Source of the DNA: Paludibacteraceae bacterium
GTDB taxonomy: Bacteria; Bacteroidota; Bacteroidia; Bacteroidales; Paludibacteraceae
Length of the DNA: 47,892 nucleotides
Direction of reading: 5' to 3'
Assembly: GCA_016302585.1 (NCBI GenBank)
Contig: JAEDNI010000008.1
Span: 1-47,892 of the forward strand
Numbering within the stretch: position 1 is the stretch's first letter; each line of letters begins with the position of its first letter. Under the pieces are notes generated by a model that saw only the letters and a program-made list of their open reading frames with translations, was not told where the DNA came from and did no database searches. Of the stretch, positions 34,793 through 42,686 are shown piece after piece. The position numbers were made by a program, and so were the translations under genes.

Positions 34793-35323
34793 ATGAAAAA
34801 ACTTTGGTTAATGGCGCTGGCTACGCTGGTTATGATAGGCTGCGCAAGAAAACCGGCTCAGCCGCAGGAAGAGCAGGAGCCCCAAGAAGAACAGGAACTG
34901 GTAGAAGAGGTAACACTCGATAACCCCTACACTGATTTTACGGCCGTAACGCCGGAAGGCGAAGAACTGTCGCTCAGTCAACTCGTTGGCCAAACCGACT
35001 TTGTGCTGGTGGACTTCTGGGCTTCGTGGTGCGGACCCTGTCGTCGTCTGATACCGGTGCTCAAAGAGATATACGCTGGTCAGCCTCGTGAGCGTCTGCA
35101 GATCTTCAGTTGTTCGGTGGACGAAGATAAAGAGGCATGGTTAACGGCTCTGGAGCAGGAGCAAATGCCTTGGCCGCAAGCGCGCGAAGATGCGGAGCAT
35201 ATCTGTGCGGACCTCTACGGCGTGCAGTACATCCCCTTCACGGTCCTGATTGATAAAAAGGGTCAAATCATCGCAGTTAATCCCGATGAGGCTGACCTCG
35301 AGATCATCCTTTTTATGGAATGA
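34793..35323 (+). CDS. Thioredoxin-like lipoprotein (TlpA/ResA type)
   Basis: A 176-residue lipoprotein with lipobox LVMIGC (Cys17), a Glu/Gln-rich linker (21-40) and a thioredoxin fold with VDFWASWCGPCRR (Cys80, Cys83) and cis-Pro in YIPFTVLID. It would act as a reductase or isomerase of disulfides in the periplasm. ATG 34793 is preferred over an in-frame TTG at 34787. It lies 20 bp after glgB. Most similar proteins are 130-200 residues without the linker's repeats (PQEEQEPQEEQE). Confidence 0.92.
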   Translation: MKKLWLMALATLVMIGCARKPAQPQEEQEPQEEQELVEEVTLDNPYTDFTAVTPEGEELSLSQLVGQTDFVLVDFWASWCGPCRRLIPVLKEIYAGQPRERLQIFSCSVDEDKEAWLTALEQEQMPWPQAREDAEHICADLYGVQYIPFTVLIDKKGQIIAVNPDEADLEIILFME

Positions 35324-35327
35324 GAAA

Positions 35328-35364
35328 TAAATCCTAAATTTGAAATTTTAAATTTAAAATATAA
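35328..35364. repeat. AT-rich short repeat before nagB
   Basis: Imperfect units (aaatcct, aaatttg, aaatttt, aaattt, aaaatat) fill the gap before nagB. By chance or design they include TAAATTTG (35335-35342), a perfect -7 box, with TTTT 20 bases upstream. Mirror relatives lie at 43866-43899. Confidence 0.7.
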
Positions 35365-36174
35365 ATGCGTGTAATTATTGAACCTTCGTATGACCTGCTT
35401 AGCCAGTGGGCTGCGAATTATGTGGCAAAACGTATCAACGAGTTTGATCCCAAGGAGAGCAAACCTTTCGTTCTCGGACTCCCGACCGGCTCGTCGCCCC
35501 TCGGTATGTATAAAGCTCTGATCGAACTCAACAAAGCCGGCAAAGTATCTTTCCGCAATGTGGTGACTTTCAATATGGACGAGTATGTCAACCTACCGGA
35601 GGAGCACCCGGAGAGCTATCATAGTTTCATGTGGAATAACTTCTTCAGCCATATCGACATCCGCAAGGAGAACGTCAATATCCTGAATGGTAATGCAGCT
35701 GACCTCGCAGCCGAGTGCGCACGTTATGAAGAGAAAATCCGTAACATCGGTGGTATCCACCTGTTCTTAGGCGGCATCGGTCCCGATGGACATATCGCGT
35801 TCAATGAACCGGGTTCGTCCCTCACCAGTCGCACCCGTAAGAAAGAGTTGACGACTGACACCATCATCGCCAACAGCCGTTTCTTCGATAACGATGTCAA
35901 CAAAGTGCCTAAGACGGCCCTCACTGTAGGTGTCGGAACGGTCATGGATGCCAAAGAGGTGCTGATCATGGTGAATGGTCATAACAAAGCCCGTGCGCTG
36001 CAACACGCCATCGAAGAGCCCGTCAGCCATATGTGGACTGTCTCGATGCTGCAGATGCACCAGCATGGTATCATCGTCTGCGACGAGGCTGCTTGTGATG
36101 AACTGAAAGTAGCTACCTTCAACTATTTCAAAGACATCGAGCGCAATAACCTCGATCCGAAGACCCTCCTCTAA
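35365..36174 (+). CDS. nagB: Glucosamine-6-phosphate deaminase NagB
   Basis: A 269-residue isomerase/deaminase that converts glucosamine-6-phosphate to fructose-6-phosphate and ammonia. The catalytic residues Asp72 (FNMDEYVNL), Asp141, His143 and Glu148 (GIGPDGHIAFNEPGSS) are present, along with the phosphate-binding GLPTGSSPLGMYK. Length fits the classic hexameric form, including the C-terminal allosteric segment near 150-165 (LTSRTRKKELT). It stands in a row with glgB, a TlpA-like lipoprotein and cysS, but no nagA is seen nearby. Confidence 0.97.
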   Translation: MRVIIEPSYDLLSQWAANYVAKRINEFDPKESKPFVLGLPTGSSPLGMYKALIELNKAGKVSFRNVVTFNMDEYVNLPEEHPESYHSFMWNNFFSHIDIRKENVNILNGNAADLAAECARYEEKIRNIGGIHLFLGGIGPDGHIAFNEPGSSLTSRTRKKELTTDTIIANSRFFDNDVNKVPKTALTVGVGTVMDAKEVLIMVNGHNKARALQHAIEEPVSHMWTVSMLQMHQHGIIVCDEAACDELKVATFNYFKDIERNNLDPKTLL

Positions 36175-36216
36175 GCGAAGCGGTCTTTCGACTATCGACT
36201 TTTGACTTTCGACTAT
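36175..36216. repeat. Short repeat (TTTCGACTA) between nagB and cysS
   Basis: Starts with GCGAAGCGGTCT, which recurs at 37722-37733, and goes on with four TCGACT/TTGACT units. It contains the A and T of the cysS start codon. Confidence 0.8.
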
Positions 36217-37714
36217 GTTAGAGATTTATAATTCATTAACACGATTCAAAGAAACCTTCAAGCCGCTGCACGAAGGGCATGTGGGCATGTATGTCTGCGG
36301 ACCGACGGTGTACGGCGATGCCCATCTGGGGCACGCCCGTCCGGCGATCACCTTTGATGTGCTGTATCGCTACCTGATGCAATTGGGTTATAAAGTGCGG
36401 TACGTGCGCAACATCACCGATGTGGGTCACCTTGAGCACGATGCGGATGAAGGCGAAGATAAGATTGCTAAGAAAGCCCGTCTCGAGCAGCTCGAGCCGA
36501 TGGAGGTGGTGCAGTATTTTACAAACCGCTACCATCGTGATATGGCGGCGCTGAACGTGTTGCCGCCGTCTATCGAGCCCCATGCTTCGGGCCATATCAT
36601 CGAACAAATCGCCTTTGTGCAGAAGATTCTCGATAAAGGTTACGCTTATGTCTCCAATGGCTCCGTTTATATGGACGTAGAGAAATATGCGAAAGACTAT
36701 CCGTATGGTAAACTCTCCGGTCGTAACCTCAATGACATCATCGCGGAGACGCGTGAACTGGATGGTCAGGCGGAGAAGAAACACAGTTATGATTTCGCCC
36801 TTTGGAAGAAAGCTTCGCCGGAGCATATCATGCATTGGCCTTCACCATGGTCTGAAGGTTTTCCGGGCTGGCACATGGAGTGCTCTACCATGGGTACGAA
36901 ATACCTCGGTGAGCAGTTTGATATCCACGGCGGTGGTCTGGATCTCATCTTCCCGCATCACGAGGCGGAGATCGCGCAGAGTTGTGCGGCCCTCGGGAAA
37001 GAGAGCGTGCATTACTGGATGCATAATAACATGATCACCATCGCGGGCAAGAAGATGGGTAAGTCCTATAATAACTTCATCACCCTCGAGCAGTTCTTCG
37101 CCGGCAACCACCCGCTACTCTCGAAGCCGTTCGGACCGATGGTTATTCGTTTCTTCATCCTCCAGGCGCATTACCGCTCTACCGTGGACTTCTCTTCCGA
37201 AGCACTCGAGGCTGCGGAGAAAGGACTCCAACGTCTGCAGGAAGCCTATGCACGTCTGCTGAAGATTAAGCCGTCTGCAGAAACAACACCCTCTCTTTTA
37301 GGGGAGGGACGGGGAGAGGCTCCTTTGCGTCAGCGCTGCCAAGAAGCGATGGATGATGATCTGAATACACCGTTCGTTATTGCCGCCCTCTTCGATAGTG
37401 CGCGCGCGATAAATACGGTATGGGACGGTAAGGGTACCATCTCGGAAACCGACCTCAACGAACTGCGTGCGGTATGGAAGACCTACGCCATCGATATCTT
37501 AGGTTTGCGTCTCGAAGAAGAGGGCTCTTCCCTTCAGGGAGGTGACGGAGGTAGGCTTAAAGCTTTCAACGGTGCTATCGACCTGCTGCTCGGAATCCGT
37601 CTGCAAGCGAAGCAGAATAAGGACTGGGCCACCTCAGATAAGATTCGTAATGAACTGACCGCATTGGGTTTCCAAATCAAGGATACCAAAGATGGCTTTG
37701 AGTGGTCTATCTGA
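36215..37714 (+). CDS. cysS: Cysteinyl-tRNA synthetase
   Basis: A 499-residue class I synthetase. Zinc ligand Cys28 (MYVCGPTVYG), the HIGH motif HLGH (37-40), WHMECSTM with Cys and HGGGLDLIFPHHEAE supply further zinc and substrate contacts; KKMGKS near 280 is the KMSKS loop. The C-terminal helical domain (about 345-499) has the DALR-like DDLNTPFVIAALFD. It holds two extra segments, ETTPSLLGEGRGEAPL near 359-374 and GSSLQGGDGGRLK near 437-449, each coded by a GC-rich, partly palindromic insert. Catalytic motifs are intact. The next gene overlaps its 3' end by 23 bases. Confidence 0.97.
   Translation: MLEIYNSLTRFKETFKPLHEGHVGMYVCGPTVYGDAHLGHARPAITFDVLYRYLMQLGYKVRYVRNITDVGHLEHDADEGEDKIAKKARLEQLEPMEVVQYFTNRYHRDMAALNVLPPSIEPHASGHIIEQIAFVQKILDKGYAYVSNGSVYMDVEKYAKDYPYGKLSGRNLNDIIAETRELDGQAEKKHSYDFALWKKASPEHIMHWPSPWSEGFPGWHMECSTMGTKYLGEQFDIHGGGLDLIFPHHEAEIAQSCAALGKESVHYWMHNNMITIAGKKMGKSYNNFITLEQFFAGNHPLLSKPFGPMVIRFFILQAHYRSTVDFSSEALEAAEKGLQRLQEAYARLLKIKPSAETTPSLLGEGRGEAPLRQRCQEAMDDDLNTPFVIAALFDSARAINTVWDGKGTISETDLNELRAVWKTYAIDILGLRLEEEGSSLQGGDGGRLKAFNGAIDLLLGIRLQAKQNKDWATSDKIRNELTALGFQIKDTKDGFEWSI
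37285..37324 (+). repeat. GC-rich partly palindromic insert in cysS (first)
   Basis: CCCTCTC..(TTTTAGGGGAGGGACG)..GGGAGAGG: the ends can pair. It keeps the frame and codes for TPSLLGEGRGEAPL. A similar core is seen in glgB and at 37522-37557. Confidence 0.65.
37522..37557 (+). repeat. GC-rich insert in cysS (second)
   Basis: A CTTCCCTTCAGGGAGG core with GACGGAGG after it, in frame, coding for GSSLQGGDGGR. Shorter and more diverged than the insert at 37285. Confidence 0.55.
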
Positions 37715-38408
37715 TATCTGTCAGCGAAGCGGTCTGTCAGTCCGGAGGACGGTCTGTTTTCTGTCAGCGTTAGTGGTCTTTTCCTTCTTTGGCTGTGGTA
37801 GTAAACCATCAGCCGAGAAGGAAATAGTCGAGGACAACTTGGTGCGCTATCCGGGACGGACGTTTAACTACAAGCTGAAGTTCAACGACCTGCAGTCCAA
37901 GCAGCATGCAGTGGCCTCGGCTATCGGCCTACCGCGGCCGCCGAAAAATCGGGCAGATGCCGCTTCGATGCGAAAGAGACTGATGGAGGCGAAGACCAAT
38001 GAGAATTATATCGTCGATAGTCTGACCCACTCGGTGCCGTATCTGATCCCTTCGGCGAAACGCGAACTGGACTCCATCGGAGTGGAGTGGGCGGATATAT
38101 TGCAGCGAAATAGCTTGCCGCATTACCGCTTCTACGTCACCTCGGTTCTGCGCACCCAAGAGGACATCAAATACCTGCAACGTAGCGGGAATATCAATTC
38201 CACTACGCAGAGCTGTCATTGTTACGGTACCACTTTTGATCTCGCGTATATGCGTTATGAGAAAGTAACGCGCACGCGCGATTACATGCATGAAGATAAC
38301 CTCAAACTAGTGTTGGGACAAGTGCTACTCAATCATCAGCGGGCGGGGAAGATATACGTCAAATATGAAGCGAAACAATCCTGCTTTCATATTACGGTAA
38401 GACATTAA
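37692..38408 (+). CDS. Putative lipoprotein, DUF5715 / VanY-like
   Basis: A 238-residue protein, exported by an apparent lipoprotein signal (VCFLSALVVFSFFGC-GS, Cys near 35). The conserved part has HYRFYVTSVLRTQEDIKYLQ and SCHCYGTTFDLAYMRY, which resembles the His-x6-Asp metal site of VanY/LAS-type peptidases and fits the DUF5715 family; a peptidoglycan role is likely but not proven. The only ATG in frame (37692) lies inside cysS, a 23-base overlap. The first 35 codons, including the signal core, are encoded by the repeat at 37718-37784, so the signal appears to have arisen from, or been overwritten by, repeat DNA. Confidence 0.8.
   Translation: MALSGLSDICQRSGLSVRRTVCFLSALVVFSFFGCGSKPSAEKEIVEDNLVRYPGRTFNYKLKFNDLQSKQHAVASAIGLPRPPKNRADAASMRKRLMEAKTNENYIVDSLTHSVPYLIPSAKRELDSIGVEWADILQRNSLPHYRFYVTSVLRTQEDIKYLQRSGNINSTTQSCHCYGTTFDLAYMRYEKVTRTRDYMHEDNLKLVLGQVLLNHQRAGKIYVKYEAKQSCFHITVRH
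37718..37784 (+). repeat. Repeat CTGTCAGCG...GGTCT array
   Basis: CTGTCAG occurs three times (with GCGAAGCGGT, then TCCGGAGGACGGT, then GCGTTAGTGGT after it), each followed by a CT. Its core GCGAAGCGGTCT is shared with 36175. The array lies over the start of the 37692 gene. Confidence 0.8.
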
Positions 38409-38420
38409 TTAACCATTATC

Positions 38421-39317
38421 ATGGAAACACTCATTTCTATAATCGGAGGAGCGAATGTAGACCTGTCGGCTACCTTATACGATGCGTTTATTGCCGCGGA
38501 CTCTAATCCCGGACATATCGACATCGGCTATGGTGGAGTGGCGCGGAATATCGCGCATAACTTAGCCCTGCTCGGAGCGAGAACACAATTGCTCACCATC
38601 TTCGGCGGAGACCTCTTCGGAGGATTACTCCATGATTATTGTAAGCAGCAAGGGATGGATGTTCATCTCTCGGAGCGTGAGAACGCCTTGCGTTCCGGCG
38701 TCTATCTGTGTATCAACAACCATGGCGGTGAGATGATCGCAGCGGTAGCAGATACCGAATGTATACGGACTATCACACCGGAGTGGCTGAGCAAACGAAG
38801 CGGGGAGATTAACTTATCCGATTTTGTGGTCGCTGATACGAACATCAGCGAAGATGCCATCCGATGGTTGATGGAGAATGTGACGGCGCCGTTGTTTATC
38901 GACGGCGTGAGTACCACCAAGGCGCATCGGGTAATAAATGCCCTGCGAAACTCCAAGTTACCCTATCTCCATTCCCTCAAACTGAATCTTAAAGAAGCGC
39001 TTGCCGTTACAGAAACGGCCACCTATGCGCAGGCCGCACAGGAGTTGCTCAACATGGGTGTCGCGCATGTCTATATCACCTTGGGTGCCGAAGGTGTCTA
39101 TTGCCGTAATGCCGCCGAAGAATGGCTCTTCCCGGCGCTACCGGGTGAAGTAGTCAATACCACCGGTGCGGGGGATGCCTTCCTGGCCGGCGTCGTCTAT
39201 GCATACACCAAGAATATTCATTTCCCCAAGACCGCGCAATATGGACTGATGGCTGCTCGGGCTACCCTTATGAGTGCTAAAGCAGTCAACCCGGATATAG
39301 CGAATATCCTATTGTAA
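38421..39317 (+). CDS. psuK: PfkB-family carbohydrate kinase, probable pseudouridine kinase
   Basis: A 298-residue ribokinase-fold kinase. It opens with IIGGANVDLSA and GGVARNIAHNLALLG (PfkB signature 1) and has signature 2 VNTTGAGDAFLAGVVYAYT with the catalytic Asp near 252. The substrate call rests on its neighbour: psuG starts 22 bp downstream, and PsuK-PsuG pairs phosphorylate pseudouridine and then split pseudouridine 5'-phosphate into uracil and ribose 5-phosphate. By sequence alone other nucleoside or sugar kinases remain possible. Confidence 0.9.
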   Translation: METLISIIGGANVDLSATLYDAFIAADSNPGHIDIGYGGVARNIAHNLALLGARTQLLTIFGGDLFGGLLHDYCKQQGMDVHLSERENALRSGVYLCINNHGGEMIAAVADTECIRTITPEWLSKRSGEINLSDFVVADTNISEDAIRWLMENVTAPLFIDGVSTTKAHRVINALRNSKLPYLHSLKLNLKEALAVTETATYAQAAQELLNMGVAHVYITLGAEGVYCRNAAEEWLFPALPGEVVNTTGAGDAFLAGVVYAYTKNIHFPKTAQYGLMAARATLMSAKAVNPDIANILL

Positions 39318-39342
39318 AATCATAAATCATAAATCATAAATG
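39316..39342. repeat. Heptamer repeat (AAATCAT) between psuK and psuG
   Basis: Three perfect copies of AAATCAT followed by AAATG; the ATG of psuG is made from the last unit. Confidence 0.92.
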
Positions 39343-40248
39343 AACAAATACTTATCTATCTCACCGGAGGTGCAAGAGGCACTGAATGCAGGAAAACCCG
39401 TAGTGGCTTTGGAGTCCACCATCATCAGTCATGGAATGCCTTATCCGCAGAATGTGGAGACGGCTTTGCGCGTGGAGCAAACGATACGCGATAACGGAGC
39501 CGTACCGGCTACAATAGCTATCATCGGTGGTAAACTCAAAGCCGGATGTACGCCGGAGGAGATCGAATATCTCGGTAAGAAAGGTCAGGCGGTCATCAAG
39601 GCTTCCCGTCGTGACTTACCGGTCCTCTTGGCGCGTAAGGAAGATGGTGCGACGACCGTTACCACGACCATGATGATCGCTGCTATGGCAGGCATCAGAG
39701 TGTTTGCTACTGGAGGTATCGGTGGAGTACACCGCGGGGCGCAACAGACCTTCGATATATCGGCTGACCTCGAGGAGTTGGCGCAGACACCCGTCATGGT
39801 CGTATGTGCCGGAGCAAAGTCGATCTTGGACCTCGGTCTGACCTTAGAGTATCTCGAGACCAAGGGTGTACCTGTGATCGGTTTCGGTACCGAAGAACTG
39901 CCGGCTTTCTATACCCGTCATAGCGGTTTCGGTGTGGACTATCGCATCGATACGCCGGAAGAACTGGCTGCGGCTTTCCAGGCTAAACTGGACTGTGGTT
40001 TGAAGGGCGGTATGTTGGTGACAAATCCGATTCCGGAGCAGTTCTCCATGCCGAAAGAGACCATCGACCGGGCTATTGAGCAAGCCCTCGACGAGATGGA
40101 GAAAGCCGGAGTACACGGAAAACAATGTACGCCGTTCCTGCTGGCGAAAGTGAAAGATCTGACCGGTGGTGACAGCCTCGAGGCAAATATCCAGTTAGTG
40201 CTCAATAACGCCCGTCTGGCTGCCCGCACCGCTGCATGTCTCAAATAA
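39340..40248 (+). CDS. psuG: Pseudouridine-5'-phosphate glycosidase
   Basis: A 302-residue PsuG that cleaves pseudouridine 5'-phosphate to uracil and ribose 5-phosphate. Family blocks are all present: VALESTIISHGMPYPQN (catalytic Glu near 26), ASRRDLPVLL with a Lys nearby, GATTVTTTMMIAAMAGI, FATGGIGGVHRGAQ and LVTNPIPEQFSMP. Normal length. With psuK it forms a recycling unit for pseudouridine from RNA turnover. Confidence 0.97.
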   Translation: MNKYLSISPEVQEALNAGKPVVALESTIISHGMPYPQNVETALRVEQTIRDNGAVPATIAIIGGKLKAGCTPEEIEYLGKKGQAVIKASRRDLPVLLARKEDGATTVTTTMMIAAMAGIRVFATGGIGGVHRGAQQTFDISADLEELAQTPVMVVCAGAKSILDLGLTLEYLETKGVPVIGFGTEELPAFYTRHSGFGVDYRIDTPEELAAAFQAKLDCGLKGGMLVTNPIPEQFSMPKETIDRAIEQALDEMEKAGVHGKQCTPFLLAKVKDLTGGDSLEANIQLVLNNARLAARTAACLK

Positions 40249-40259
40249 AAAATACTATT

Positions 40260-41003
40260 ATGAAAAAGATTCAATTAGTAAGCCTTCTGATAGTTGCGCT
40301 CTTCGCTGCGGCTTGTTCGCAACCTGTCAAAGAAGTGCGTTCCGCAACCACACAGGCCATTAAGGTGGATTCCTCCTTGGATGCTATTCAGGATGAGGCT
40401 TATATCGAGTACCTCGCGCCCACGCGTGCGGAGCTCGATAAGATCATGGATGTACAGTTAGGGTACGCGACGCAAGATATGTGGGTGGGTTCGCCCGAGT
40501 GCCCGATGCTGAACTGGGCGACAGATGCCTTATGGGAGGCTGCAAAGAAAGTGTATCCGGGTACCGTGGATATCGCGATTGTCAACATGGGCGGTATGCG
40601 CTGTTCCTGGGTGAAGGGACCCATCACGCGTGGCAATGTGTTTGACCTCATGCCGTTTGAGAACGAACTGGTGGTCTTGACGCTCAAGGGCTGCGATGTG
40701 ATCGACCTCTGCGAGTCCTTCGCACGTTATGGGGCGCAGGGCGTGGCCGGTATGCGCGTCACCATCATCGATGGCAAACTGGCCGATGTGACGGTAGCCG
40801 GTAAGGCCGTGAATCCGAAAGCCGAATATACCATCGCTACCAGTGATTATCTATCCGGCGGAACGGACCACATGACCGCTCTGACGCGGGCCGTGGACTG
40901 TTGGAAAAGCGAATTGAAGATTCGTGATTTATACGAGCAAGCCGTCTTGGAGCAAGATACTCTCCGTGTTGCTCTGGATGGTCGCATGACGATTAAGCCA
41001 TAA
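40260..41003 (+). CDS. 5'-nucleotidase C-terminal domain lipoprotein
   Basis: A 247-residue lipoprotein (lipobox ALFAAAC-SQ; start MKKIQLVSLLIV at 40260, better than a GTG/ATG-like start at 40236). The rest is the C-terminal substrate-binding domain of 5'-nucleotidases (NMGGMRCSWVKGPITRGNVF, YTIATSDYLSGGTDHM). The metallophosphatase half is not in the same protein. In Bacteroidales such split proteins are usually followed by a separate metallophosphatase gene; here the next gene is convergent, so the partner is missing from this site. Its 3' end overlaps the LD-carboxypeptidase gene by 75 bp on the other strand. Confidence 0.88.
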   Translation: MKKIQLVSLLIVALFAAACSQPVKEVRSATTQAIKVDSSLDAIQDEAYIEYLAPTRAELDKIMDVQLGYATQDMWVGSPECPMLNWATDALWEAAKKVYPGTVDIAIVNMGGMRCSWVKGPITRGNVFDLMPFENELVVLTLKGCDVIDLCESFARYGAQGVAGMRVTIIDGKLADVTVAGKAVNPKAEYTIATSDYLSGGTDHMTALTRAVDCWKSELKIRDLYEQAVLEQDTLRVALDGRMTIKP

Positions 41004-41810
41004 GGGCAAGTTATGCGCCACATGTCCGATAGGGGCGTTGAAAAGAACGGGGTAGTCGTAGTCTGCGACTACCTCTTTTATTGTCTCATATACCGACTGC
41101 TGCATGAGCGGATCATCCTCGCAGTCGCTGAATTGACCTACCACCAGACCACTCAGGTGCGCTAACACACCGCTCATGCGAAGGTTACGCATCATCCGGT
41201 CGATATGATAATGCCGCTCGCCGATGTCTTCGATCAGAAGGATAGGGAACTGAATTCTGAAGGCTGATTGCTGAAGACCCCAAGGCGTAGCCTGAAGACC
41301 ATAGAGTACCGATAAATTACCACCCACAACAGGTGCACAGGCATGTCCGGGATTATTCAGCGGATGAGCCGCCCAACGGTATTCTAAGGCTTCGCCGGCT
41401 AATAGCTTGCGAAGGGATACGATGGGGTCGCTATCCTCCGGTAAGGTCGCGATATGTTTGCACATGATGCCGTGAACTGAAAACTGATTACTGATCGCTG
41501 AAAGCTGATGCAGCGCCGTGATGTCGCTGAAACCGATGATGGGTTTGGTGATGGCTGGTACTCGGTCGATGATACGTTGCAGTCCGTACCCGCCGCGCGA
41601 ACAGAGAATAGCATCTACCGTCGGGTCGTTGAGCGCCTCGATGAGGTCGGATAAGCGTTCCTCATCCGTACCCGCAAAACGTCCCCAACTGCTACGCACA
41701 TGTTTTCCTTCGCTTACCGCGAAACCCCATGCACGAAGACGAGCACTTGCCCCGTCAATATAACTTGGGTCAATAACCCCCGATGGCGATATAATTCTAA
41801 TTTGCTTCAC
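40929..41810 (-). CDS. LD-carboxypeptidase, peptidase family S66
   Basis: A 293-residue S66 peptidase that removes the terminal D-Ala from muropeptide tetrapeptides in recycling. The motifs CSRGGYGLQRIID, KPIIGFSDITALH (candidate nucleophile Ser95), LLIEDIGERHYHIDRMM (Glu) and APIGHVAHNLPL (His) are present. Start is GTG at 41810, since no ATG fits. Two loops carry low-complexity segments, QLSAISNQFSV (102-112) and QQSAFRIQF (about 194-202), both coded by a CTGATTN-type heptamer repeat. The first lies right after the nucleophile motif. The 3' end runs 75 bp into the convergent neighbour. Confidence 0.92.
   Translation of the reverse strand: MKQIRIISPSGVIDPSYIDGASARLRAWGFAVSEGKHVRSSWGRFAGTDEERLSDLIEALNDPTVDAILCSRGGYGLQRIIDRVPAITKPIIGFSDITALHQLSAISNQFSVHGIMCKHIATLPEDSDPIVSLRKLLAGEALEYRWAAHPLNNPGHACAPVVGGNLSVLYGLQATPWGLQQSAFRIQFPILLIEDIGERHYHIDRMMRNLRMSGVLAHLSGLVVGQFSDCEDDPLMQQSVYETIKEVVADYDYPVLFNAPIGHVAHNLPLWLNRHATIQSNTESILLQDGLLV
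41248..41276 (-). repeat. Heptamer-like repeat in the LD-carboxypeptidase gene (first)
   Basis: Units aactgaa, ttctgaa, ggctgat, tgctgaa (7 bp each, plus strand) in frame with the gene. On the minus strand they code for QQSAFRIQF. Confidence 0.82.
41474..41510 (-). repeat. Heptamer-like repeat in the LD-carboxypeptidase gene (second)
   Basis: Five 7-bp units built on CTGA (gaactga, aaactga, ttactga, tcgctga, aagctga) on the plus strand, coding for LSAISNQFS on the minus strand. Confidence 0.85.
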
Positions 41811-41846
41811 CTCTAAACTCTAAACACTAAACACTCAACACTCAAC
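41810..41846. repeat. Heptamer repeat (AAACACT) between the SDR and LD-carboxypeptidase genes
   Basis: Units ctaaact, ctaaaca, ctaaaca, ctcaaca, ctcaac fill the whole gap between the SDR stop and the LD-carboxypeptidase GTG. Confidence 0.85.
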
Positions 41847-42657
41847 TATACACCTTGTATTCTAGCCAATTGACCAACCGTTTCGGCAGGATGCGGTCAA
41901 GCAGACAGAAGATGCGGTAACTGAATCCGCCTATGTACTGCGGACGAGGACTGCGACAGGTAGCGATATGATAGAAAAGTTTCGCCATTTGAACCGGCTT
42001 CATGCCGCTGCGTTCATCTTTCTCCATAGTCGCTATCGCTTTATGCGCATGAGAATAGACCTCTTCTCCGGCCGAGGACTTATCCCGCGCATCGGTGAAA
42101 CCGGTGCTGACATCGCCCGGCATCATCACGCTCACGGAGATACCGAACTCCCTCACCTCATTCGCCAGCGCCAATGCGAACGCGTTGATAGCGGCTTTGC
42201 TGGCGGAGTAGAAAGCCTGATAGGGTACGGCAAGAATAGCAGCTACAGAACTCGTGTAGATGATACGTCCGCGACGCTGTTGACGTAACTGCGGCAGTAC
42301 CGCTTGTGTGAAACGAACGGCACCCATGAAGTTCACATCCATCTGATGTTCGGCCGCCGGGATATCCGTGAACTCGATCGGACCCGAGATACCGTAACCG
42401 GCATTGGAGATGACGACATCCACATGATCGGTCTGTCTCCATACTTCCTCTATCGCCGCATGACAACTCTCCTCGGAGCATACATCACAAAATACATGAA
42501 TAATCTCCCCCGCGTCTTTCGCCTCAAACCTTTCTACTTTCGCCTCGTCTCCTCCGTGTCTGCTCAATTCAAAAACACGCCAGCCCCGCTCTGCGAAGAG
42601 CGAGGCTGTTGCTTTTCCTATACCGGAGCTACCTCCTGATATAACCAGAGTCTTCAT
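41842..42657 (-). CDS. Short-chain dehydrogenase/reductase, candidate 3-ketosphinganine reductase
   Basis: A 271-residue classical SDR. It has the Rossmann motif ISGGSSGIG (Gly8, Gly12, Gly14), NAGYG (85-89) and a catalytic triad Ser137, Tyr150 and Lys154 (YSASK). The ATG at 42657 starts right before the strand; an earlier in-frame start at 42666 would lie in a repeat. The gene follows a serine palmitoyltransferase by 23 bp on the same strand, so its substrate may be 3-ketosphinganine, the next intermediate of sphingolipid synthesis. That is inference from place only; SDR substrates cannot be read from sequence. Confidence 0.88.
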   Translation of the reverse strand: MKTLVISGGSSGIGKATASLFAERGWRVFELSRHGGDEAKVERFEAKDAGEIIHVFCDVCSEESCHAAIEEVWRQTDHVDVVISNAGYGISGPIEFTDIPAAEHQMDVNFMGAVRFTQAVLPQLRQQRRGRIIYTSSVAAILAVPYQAFYSASKAAINAFALALANEVREFGISVSVMMPGDVSTGFTDARDKSSAGEEVYSHAHKAIATMEKDERSGMKPVQMAKLFYHIATCRSPRPQYIGGFSYRIFCLLDRILPKRLVNWLEYKVYS

Positions 42658-42686
42658 AATCACCAATTACCAATCACCAATCACAT
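42658..42686. repeat. Heptamer repeat (ACCAATC) between the SDR and SPT genes
   Basis: Four units in the gap. On the minus strand the TGA stop of the SPT gene (PQM-stop) is formed by the repeat's TGATTGG. Confidence 0.9.
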
